Below are positions 57,713 to 64,000 of a DNA stretch of 64,000 nucleotides, in pieces (position 1 is the first letter of the stretch; each line of letters opens with the position of its first letter). The position numbers and the translations under genes are program-made. The notes beneath the pieces are model-generated. The model saw only the letters and a list, made by a program, of their open reading frames with translations. It was not told the origin of the DNA and searched no databases. This DNA comes from Planctomycetales bacterium. GTDB lineage: Bacteria; Planctomycetota; Planctomycetia; Planctomycetales; Planctomycetaceae. The DNA lies in the NCBI GenBank assembly GCA_028285345.1, contig JANQPT010000055.1, positions 1 to 64,000 of the forward strand, in the 5' to 3' direction.

Positions 57713-59851
57713 CTAATCTTGCCCCGGAAGCCACAGCTTTGATTTTTCCTGTGCAGGTTCACTGTCGGGAGTCCAGACACCGCCGGCCGCCGCACTGCTG
57801 ACGTCCGCCGTTTGAATGACCGAACCGTCCCAGGGTGGATCAATATGCAGCGTCTGCACGAGTTGCTCCAACACCGATCGCAAGAACGGCAGCTTGACGC
57901 TGGTGTGTTCCCACAGCCGCAACAGCAGCCGACGTCCTTCCTCGTCGTCAGGATCCCACGCCCGGACCGAGGCCTCGCGCAAGTCCCACGTTACCAGTTT
58001 TTCCAGCGGCTCGTCGCGCTGCTCGTCGAATGCGCGGCCCTTTTGCAGCCATTCCAGAGCCTCCTCACGGTCAAATCGGTTGCGGCACAATCCCACCAGG
58101 CCGGAGTACAAGCTGCTCTGTTCCTCGTCCGACAGAAAGTCGGAGCGCGACAACGCTTCCTTGCAGACGTCGTAACAGAGCGCGCTGACATGAGTTGCCA
58201 ACGCCCGCTGTGTGACCTGCCTCATTTGCTCGTCCGTCAGATCCTTGAGGACCACCCGCCGTAACCTGGGCAGCGGAAACATTGCAACCTCAGTCTCGGC
58301 GGAAACCTCCAGCAGCGCGGGCGCGGCGAGTTTCAATTGTTCGCGCAACGGTGCCGCGTCAAAGTAGTAGCCTCGTTGATCGCAGATCGCCTCCAGCGTA
58401 TTGATGGAGGCCGATAGCTCGATTTTGTTTTCGTCGTCACCCACCGCCTCCAGCGGCGTCTTGCCGTCCAGCGCCGCCAGCGGCATGTTCGGCCAAACCT
58501 CCTGCACCGTTCGCTCCCACCGCCGGCGTTCCAGCTGGTGAAAAACGTGAACGGGCGTCTCATTCGGCAGATCCCAGTGGTGATGTAGATCGTAGACTTC
58601 CGAGGGAATCGTGGAGATGGTTTGTGACTCACCATCCTGTTCCAACTCTCCGGCGGACGAGTCGAGAATGAACGGGATCTGCTCGTCGAGCGGTTGTCTG
58701 CCGCCGTATTCGAACAGCACGACTGCCGATTCCTCGGACGACGGATCCGCGTTGATCACCGTCAGTTCGCCCAGCACTTGTGGAATCGACGACTCCTCGA
58801 GATCGGCCGACACCTCTGCGCCGGTCAGGGCCGGTCGGTCGAGCAGGTTGAACACACCCGCGATTTCCGGAGTCTCCTCAGCATCGCCCTCGTCACTCGG
58901 AACAATCCGCGACTGGTCCTCCCAATTCGTCAACAGCTTCGCCGCCGAACCGACGCGAAACACCGTCCGGGAAACTTCGATGCCTTCTTCCGGATCGGTC
59001 AATTCCAACATCTGGCACAAGGTTTCGCACTCGACCGCTTCGTCGAAATCTTGCTGTGTGCAGGCCGCTTCCCCGAAGGCTTCGATCGCCCCCTGCACAT
59101 CACCCGACCATGCCAGGCAGAGCGCCGTGTTGTACCACAGATCGGAATTCTCGGGATCGCGATTGGCCAGGGTCTCAAACGCGTTAGCCGCTAACTGATA
59201 GCAGCCGCAAATCTCCAATTCCCGCGCCCGCGCATAATCGGCTTGCCGCTCCTCAGGAACCTCGACCGACTTCAAGAAGTAATCGGTCCGCAGCCAATAC
59301 GGCAGAGATTGATCGACGTCAAACGCCACAAGCCGTTCCACCAGCTGTGCGGGATCTGTGGAGTAGCGTACCGCCAGGCAAAGGTGCTGCCGGGCGGCCA
59401 TGATTTTGCTTTCCTCCATAAAATGCTGCGTCAATAAGATCGCCAGGTGCGACAGCAGCGACCGCTGTTCGGACGCCTCCTGAAATGCCCGGTCGATCAG
59501 TTCGCGCGACGCGGCATAACCGTCGGCGATCATTGTCGTCAAAGCTGACAGCGCCAACAGTTGCGGGTTGTCGGGAATCGCGGTCAGCGCTTCCGCGACC
59601 GCCGTCTTCGCCAAATCAAGCTGATTGTCTTCCAGCAGAATCGTAGCTTCAGTCGTGCGGACCCAAATCTCGCCCGGATGCCCCGGCTTGAGCGACTTCC
59701 GCAATTGACTCAACGCCTGCAGCGCCATGTGCAGCTGGTTGTTCTGACGCATCGACAGAATCCGCTGCATCTCGTCAACGATCTCGTTGCAGCAGAACTT
59801 GACCTTCTTGCCGCTGCCACAAGGACATAGTGAATAAGGATCAAGAGCCAT
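57713..59851 (-). CDS. SEC-C and TPR-repeat protein of unknown function
   Basis: The 712-residue protein starts MALDPYSLCPCGSGKKVKFC (ATG 59851, AGGGA 8 bases upstream), a SEC-C zinc motif with C9, C11, C20 and C21. Helical repeats follow, with TPR-like segments such as NPQLLALSALTTMIADGYAA and NSDLWYNTALCLAWSGDVQG. A long acidic and less ordered region precedes a C-terminal helical part. SEC-C motifs link some proteins to SecA-type or ribosome-associated functions, but nothing here identifies the role. It is predicted cytoplasmic and soluble. Confidence 0.8.
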   Translation of the reverse strand: MALDPYSLCPCGSGKKVKFCCNEIVDEMQRILSMRQNNQLHMALQALSQLRKSLKPGHPGEIWVRTTEATILLEDNQLDLAKTAVAEALTAIPDNPQLLALSALTTMIADGYAASRELIDRAFQEASEQRSLLSHLAILLTQHFMEESKIMAARQHLCLAVRYSTDPAQLVERLVAFDVDQSLPYWLRTDYFLKSVEVPEERQADYARARELEICGCYQLAANAFETLANRDPENSDLWYNTALCLAWSGDVQGAIEAFGEAACTQQDFDEAVECETLCQMLELTDPEEGIEVSRTVFRVGSAAKLLTNWEDQSRIVPSDEGDAEETPEIAGVFNLLDRPALTGAEVSADLEESSIPQVLGELTVINADPSSEESAVVLFEYGGRQPLDEQIPFILDSSAGELEQDGESQTISTIPSEVYDLHHHWDLPNETPVHVFHQLERRRWERTVQEVWPNMPLAALDGKTPLEAVGDDENKIELSASINTLEAICDQRGYYFDAAPLREQLKLAAPALLEVSAETEVAMFPLPRLRRVVLKDLTDEQMRQVTQRALATHVSALCYDVCKEALSRSDFLSDEEQSSLYSGLVGLCRNRFDREEALEWLQKGRAFDEQRDEPLEKLVTWDLREASVRAWDPDDEEGRRLLLRLWEHTSVKLPFLRSVLEQLVQTLHIDPPWDGSVIQTADVSSAAAGGVWTPDSEPAQEKSKLWLPGQD

Positions 59852-60305
59852 GGATTTGTTCCCTGTCGCCGCACGCCAGCGGCCAGTCTTGTAGTTTTTG
59901 GTCTCGGGCGCTCGGTCAAGGTCACGTTCCCGGCGCCGGCAGTGTCGTTTCATTCCCGGCAGACTCCAGTCAATATGCGGAATCCTCGGGCGGTGAGCAC
60001 GGACACCAGATTGAATCTTACCAAAACCGTCCGTAATTGGCAGGGACCGTGGTCAATCGACCGAAAACGCGGCTCAGAAGCCGCTTACGGCCGCCGTTTT
60101 GAGTCCGATCCACCCCGCTTCGCCGCCGCGATCCGTCTCGGTCCTGCAAGTGTCATCGAATCAAATGTCGCCGTTTGACGCGCCAACCGAATCCAGAACA
60201 CGTGATTTGGTCGATACCAACATGGTAAGACGCGAATCGTGTGAAATTGGTTCAACAACGACCCTCCTGCGGCGCAGCGGGGCATCTCAATTGACTGAAT
60301 GAGTC
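59852..60305. other. Intergenic region upstream of asnB
   Basis: These 454 bases separate two divergent genes and should carry both promoters. A hairpin GCGGCT-CAGA-AGCCGC lies at 60069-60084. I see no gene, tRNA or clear promoter pair. Confidence 0.35.
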
Positions 60306-62219
60306 ATGTGCGGAATCCTGGGAATCGTCGCCGGCGTTGGAAGAGAGGTCACGACCGACCGCAGGCACATCATCGCCATGCGCGATGAAATGCAGGCCCG
60401 TGGACCCGACGCGAGCGGCTTCTACCAGCATCAAAACGTCGCCTTCGCACATCGACGTTTGGCGATTCGAGATGTTGCCGGCGGAGGTCAGCCCTGGATC
60501 TCGCCGGACGGCGACTGCGTCCTCGTCTACAACGGCGAGATCTACAACGACGCCGAGCTGAGACAAGAATTAGAAGCCGATGGGCACCGCTTCCGCTCCC
60601 ACTGCGACACGGAAGTCCTGATGGAAGCCTACCGCCGCTGGGGCGTCGATTGCCTTCAGCGACTGCGCGGAATGTTTGCTTTCGGCGTTTATGATTTCGC
60701 ACAAAATCGCCTCGTCCTCGCTCGAGACCGCTTCGGCATCAAGCCGCTCTATTTCGCCGATGCGGGCGGCGAGTTGGTGTTCGCCAGCAGCATCGCCGCA
60801 ATTCTGCAGCATCCACGCATCTCACGGCTTCCCAATCTCAAAACGGTCAGTCACTACCTCACTACGTTCCGCACGACGCTCGGCCCGGAAACGATGTACG
60901 CAGGCATCGAGCAGTTGCAACCGGGCGAATACATGGCCGTCGAGCGGGGCAATCGGCGAATCGTCCGCTACTGGGAGCCGCCCGCCAAAACACAAGTCCG
61001 CGTCGATTATGAATCGGCCGCGGCGGAACTTGAAACAACGCTCCAGGAGGCGGTCAACTGCCGACTGGCGAGCGACGTGCCGGTGGGAGCTTTCATCAGC
61101 GGCGGCGTCGATTCCAACACGCTGTTGTCGTTGATGCCTCAAGCGAGGCAGGCGGGGCTGAAGACGTTTTGCGGCGGCGGCAATGATGACTCACCCGACT
61201 TCGATTACGCGCGTCGTTGCGCCGGTCACTTTGGCTGCGACCACGAGGATGTCCGTGTCGATGCAGAGACCTATCTGCAATCTTGGCGTGAGTTGGTCGA
61301 CCGGCAACGTCTTCCGCTCTCCACGCCAAGCGACGTAATCATTTACCGCTTGGCGGCGCGGATGAAACAAGAGGTCGGCGTCGCCTTGGGAGGCGAAGGA
61401 GCGGACGAACTGCTCTGCGGCTATGCCGTCCAGCACTGGTCGGGTTGTGATTACGATCTTTCCCAGGCCATCGCCTCAAACTGTTGGCAGGGAACGATCG
61501 ATCAGGCGCAGCGATTTCAACACTCGCTCAAGCATCAGTACGGACGCCTCCAATTCGCGTCCGAAAGCGAACACTACTTCGCGCTCAATTCCCTGATCCC
61601 CTCAGCGGTCAAGCCGCAATTGCTGCAGCCCTGGGTGTGGAAATCGGCAGAAGGCGACGAGCCGATGTACGGTTTTTACCAAGATCTGTTCGACGGGCGC
61701 GATGGCGAGAGCACGCAGCGCAAACTGGCCGCCGTGATGCACCATGTGAACCTGGAAAGCCTGCTGGCACGGCTCGACCGCTCGACAATGGCCGCCTCGC
61801 TGGAAGCCCGCGTACCGTACACCGATCATCTTCTCGTCGAGAAGATGTTTCGGCTGCCGATGAACTACAAAATCGACGTCGCCCATCATGAACTGCGTCC
61901 GCATTTGGCGTCCGCCGAGTTGAGCCAACGCGGCAGCCTGAGGTCGAAACGGTTATTGCGAACCGTCGCCGACCGCCGTTTGCCGACGGAATTGGCACAG
62001 CGAAAAAAAGCCAGCTTCCCCACGCCCGTCGCCGGCTGGCTGAGCGGACCGTGGCAATCATGGGCGCAACGGACGCTACTGGCCAGCCCGTTCGCCCGCA
62101 ATCTATTCCAGCCGCAACCGCTGCAAGAGTTGGCACAGAATCCTGAGGCGGCGGGCATGTGGCTCTGGCCACTGCTCAACCTGGCGCAATGGGGCGACCG
62201 CGAATTCACCGCCGCGTGA
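60306..62219 (+). CDS. asnB: Glutamine-hydrolysing asparagine synthase
   Basis: The 637-residue protein has the N-terminal class II amidotransferase domain starting with the catalytic cysteine (MCGILGIVAG), RRLAIRDVAGGGQPW and VYNGEIYNDAELR, and a C-terminal ATP-pyrophosphatase domain with GAFISGGVDSNTLLS. It forms asparagine from aspartate with glutamine nitrogen, or could serve in exopolysaccharide or lasso-type modifications like other AsnB-family members. The start is ATG 60306, required for Cys2. It stands apart from other amino acid genes. Confidence 0.92.
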   Translation: MCGILGIVAGVGREVTTDRRHIIAMRDEMQARGPDASGFYQHQNVAFAHRRLAIRDVAGGGQPWISPDGDCVLVYNGEIYNDAELRQELEADGHRFRSHCDTEVLMEAYRRWGVDCLQRLRGMFAFGVYDFAQNRLVLARDRFGIKPLYFADAGGELVFASSIAAILQHPRISRLPNLKTVSHYLTTFRTTLGPETMYAGIEQLQPGEYMAVERGNRRIVRYWEPPAKTQVRVDYESAAAELETTLQEAVNCRLASDVPVGAFISGGVDSNTLLSLMPQARQAGLKTFCGGGNDDSPDFDYARRCAGHFGCDHEDVRVDAETYLQSWRELVDRQRLPLSTPSDVIIYRLAARMKQEVGVALGGEGADELLCGYAVQHWSGCDYDLSQAIASNCWQGTIDQAQRFQHSLKHQYGRLQFASESEHYFALNSLIPSAVKPQLLQPWVWKSAEGDEPMYGFYQDLFDGRDGESTQRKLAAVMHHVNLESLLARLDRSTMAASLEARVPYTDHLLVEKMFRLPMNYKIDVAHHELRPHLASAELSQRGSLRSKRLLRTVADRRLPTELAQRKKASFPTPVAGWLSGPWQSWAQRTLLASPFARNLFQPQPLQELAQNPEAAGMWLWPLLNLAQWGDREFTAA

Positions 62220-62263
62220 ACACCGCGCCAGAGAAATTGTACGTCAGCGCGCCTCGACGTACC

Positions 62264-62348
62264 GAGGAGGAGAGAGGGAAGAGAAGTGAGGAGAGAGAGA
62301 TTGGCCGATCGGAATCTCACTCCTCACTCCTCTCCACTCACTCCTCCC
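62264..62348. repeat. Polypurine-polypyrimidine inverted repeat, left boundary
   Basis: A purine-rich arm (62264-62302) pairs imperfectly with a pyrimidine-rich arm (62313-62348) around a loop containing CCGATCGG. A related element at 63258-63332 lies on the other side of the intervening gene. Confidence 0.75.
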
Positions 62349-62410
62349 GATGTCAGGCATGGTGCAGTGAATCGACGGCGTGCAGGGAATGGGTTTGGCC
62401 ATGCGTGCCT

Positions 62411-63067
62411 TCATCTGTTGTACAAACTCCAGCTACCGTTGTAGTGCTTGTCAAACCTTTGCTTCGAATCAAAGTGTATGTGGAAGGACTCCACTGAAAC
62501 ACACCCACAATTGTCGAACGGTTTAAGAGTGTCAAGGTACTTTCGGGCGTAAAGACCCTTCAGCCCGCTTGCCTCATGTTTCGCGACTTGCTCATCGGTG
62601 TAGAACATGAAAGTCACATCGCAGAAACATCGTGAAATGGTCCACAAGTCAGGATTGCCAAGTCGAGTTTTCAACGCTTCGATCTGTTCGTCTGATATGT
62701 TTCTGTCGGCTTCCTCCATCGCAACTGGCGCGAATGGAGCAAAGACTACCAACAACCTCTCGACATCGTAATTGTGCGACTTCTCCCTACTGACAAGATC
62801 GATAAACTGCTCGGCAATTGCTAGTTGTTTGTTGGCATCAAAATTGCATCTACTAGCATCATGAAACCTGTCCAGGTCAGGATTGTCTGCTAGGACCACC
62901 TGTAATCGTGGCCGGTTGTCCACTCGGTCGTAGATTACGTTTAAGACAATGACATCCCATGTACTCGCAATCCATCGCGATAGCTCATCGAACGGCCCTT
63001 CAACACGGGCTTTTCCCAGAACGATTCGCTTTGTTGCCTGGTACTCTGGATCGGATGGAGTGATCAC
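62411..63067 (-). CDS. Orphan low-G+C gene of unknown function
   Basis: I do not recognise this protein. From the GTG at 63067, which has AGGAG 7 bases upstream, it is 218 residues, beginning MITPSDPEYQATKRIVLGKA. It has no signal peptide or membrane segment, and contains alternating beta and helical stretches (WDVIVLNVIYDRVDNRPRLQ, then IAEQFIDLVSREKSHNYDVE) and a C-terminus with aromatic residues (FDKHYNGSWSLYNR). Its composition differs from the rest of the window: line 62821-62880 has 25 of 60 G+C. The flanking hairpins and this bias suggest horizontal transfer. Confidence 0.7.
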   Translation of the reverse strand: MITPSDPEYQATKRIVLGKARVEGPFDELSRWIASTWDVIVLNVIYDRVDNRPRLQVVLADNPDLDRFHDASRCNFDANKQLAIAEQFIDLVSREKSHNYDVERLLVVFAPFAPVAMEEADRNISDEQIEALKTRLGNPDLWTISRCFCDVTFMFYTDEQVAKHEASGLKGLYARKYLDTLKPFDNCGCVSVESFHIHFDSKQRFDKHYNGSWSLYNR

Positions 63068-63340
63068 TGGAAGACTCCTTTGCCGCAAAACAACTTTGGA
63101 GCAGCGAGCGATTCACGCTGGTCTTTTAAACGCCACCAGCCCCAATTGAGTCAGCATCTTGCAGGTCAGACACGCTCTGGCGCGATCACCATTTTGCTCC
63201 ATCACGAAACACGTTCACCAACAATCGACCGAGCACTTCACCATGCCTGAGATCCCGAAGAGGAGAGAGGGAAGAGGAGAGAGTTTGGCCGCTGGGGATC
63301 TCTCTCCTCACTTCTCTTCCCTCACTCCTCCACACTGCCG
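63068..63340. other. Region between the orphan gene and the DUF1501 gene
   Basis: Contains the second polypurine hairpin at 63258-63332, given separately, and no gene. The 190 bases adjoining the orphan gene should hold its promoter; I did not identify one. Confidence 0.4.
63258..63332. repeat. Polypurine-polypyrimidine inverted repeat, right boundary
   Basis: A purine arm (63258-63285) and a pyrimidine arm (63298-63332) resemble those at 62264-62348; the reverse complement of this right arm nearly matches the left arm of that element. It ends just before the DUF1501 gene. Confidence 0.75.
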
Positions 63341-64000
63341 CTAAACCAACTCCGCAATCGGCTCGCTCGATTCAATCGCACGGGCGATGTCACGCGGGAT
63401 GCCCTGTTTGACCCGCAGCGCGGAGACGTCGAACAGGGCGTGCAGGACCGTGCCCAACAACTGATCAACGGTGACCGGATTGGAAAGCGGGGCTTCCGCT
63501 TTGGAGGTCGAGCGGCCCACGACCTGACCCATCTTGAGGCCGCCGCCGGCAAACGCGAGCGTGCTGAGCTTCGGCCAGTGGTCGCGGCCGGCCCGTTTGT
63601 TGATCTTCGGCGTACGGCCGAATTCGCCCGTGATGATCAGCAGAATGTTCCGCTCCAACCCGCGCTGGTGGACGTCCTCCAGAAACACGGACACCGCCTG
63701 ATCGACCGGCCGTCCCAGCGCCTGCATGCCGTGCGGCATATCGTATTGCGTCGGTCCGGCATGCATGTCCCAGCCGGGATTGTGAATCGTGATGAATCCA
63801 CACCCCGCCTCACACAGCCGCCGCGCTAACAGCATTTGATGCCCCAATGTCGAATCGCGGTCCTTGGAGAGCCCGGTCACATAGCTGCCTGTGTCGTACC
63901 GCCGCAGCAGTTGCGGATCTTCTTGTGACAAATCGAATGCATCGCGGGATCGCCCCAAGATCAATTCAAACGCCTGGCGCTCATAGTCATCCAAGCCCGA
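63341..64000 (-). CDS. DUF1501 domain protein, C-terminal part (5' end outside window)
   Basis: The frame is open to the right edge, so the start is outside the window. The visible part includes MLLARRLCEAGCGFITIHNP, then GWDMHAGPTQYDMPHGMQAL, FLEDVHQRGLERNILLIITG and EFGRTPKINKRAGRDHWPKL, typical of planctomycete DUF1501 proteins, a sulfatase/alkaline-phosphatase-like family often encoded next to DUF1549/DUF1553 partners. The full family is about 450-500 residues, so roughly half is shown. The protein is usually exported by Tat; its signal would lie outside the window. The partner gene cannot be seen. Confidence 0.88.
   Translation of the reverse strand, partial: SGLDDYERQAFELILGRSRDAFDLSQEDPQLLRRYDTGSYVTGLSKDRDSTLGHQMLLARRLCEAGCGFITIHNPGWDMHAGPTQYDMPHGMQALGRPVDQAVSVFLEDVHQRGLERNILLIITGEFGRTPKINKRAGRDHWPKLSTLAFAGGGLKMGQVVGRSTSKAEAPLSNPVTVDQLLGTVLHALFDVSALRVKQGIPRDIARAIESSEPIAELV

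Noticed and set aside
62264-63332. Polypurine repeats as a CRISPR array
   Set aside because: Only two units, each an inverted hairpin, separated by a gene; there are no regular spacers and no cas genes.

Overview
The window reads as a chromosome segment from a motile member of the Planctomycetota, probably a Planctomycetales relative of Gimesia or Symmachiella; the genus is a guess. The evidence is the gene content: a secreted DUF1080 protein, a DUF1501 protein, a large Hanks-type kinase with an extracytoplasmic sensor, an FHA-cyclase, TRASH and SEC-C proteins, many short palindromic intergenic repeats, and frequent TTG/GTG starts. Most of it is G+C-rich core genome. I see no rRNA, tRNA, CRISPR array, prophage or intact insertion sequence.

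Layout. 1-6.4 kb: the end of serS, the mcsA-mcsB protein-arginine kinase pair, trpE and a solute-binding lipoprotein. 6.5-13.5 kb: a histidine phosphatase with an acyl-CoA dehydrogenase, then a SWIM-SNF2 helicase with a recognisable promoter and an upstream dyad, then a tRNA-dihydrouridine synthase. 13.5-18.7 kb: a leftward hlyC/corC-like, ybeY, pgpH-like, phoH cluster, a classic conserved bacterial set. 18.9-27.4 kb: small metabolic genes (cupin, cyclase-family hydrolase, nucleoside hydrolase, Nudix protein, galT, TrkA-type K+ regulator) mixed with uncharacterised proteins. 27.7-33 kb: leuS and an ABC exporter whose ATPase motifs are all degenerate.

33.6-45.1 kb is a regulatory region. It holds a FixJ-type regulator, an FHA-adenylate cyclase whose start overlaps the end of a Cache-sensor Ser/Thr kinase gene, a methyltransferase, a secreted DUF1080 protein, a PhoB-type regulator, a TRASH-domain protein and a large secreted beta-sandwich protein. 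The kinase and cyclase look like one signalling module.

46-56.3 kb is a ten-gene flagellar rod/ring/hook-junction operon: flgF, flgG, a membrane-anchored flgG paralogue lacking the axial helices, flgA, flgH, flgI, a flgJ-type rod-binding protein, a flgN-like chaperone, flgK and a greatly expanded flgL. The paralogue is the most unusual gene in it.

56.5-64 kb: ribD, a SEC-C/TPR protein, an asnB-type asparagine synthase, then a low-G+C orphan gene bounded on both sides by related polypurine hairpins, and the C-terminal part of a DUF1501 protein. Between genes lie several repeat families. The most notable is a dispersed hairpin with an invariant GTRA loop, perfect 8-11 bp stems in its forward units and compensatory stem changes between copies.
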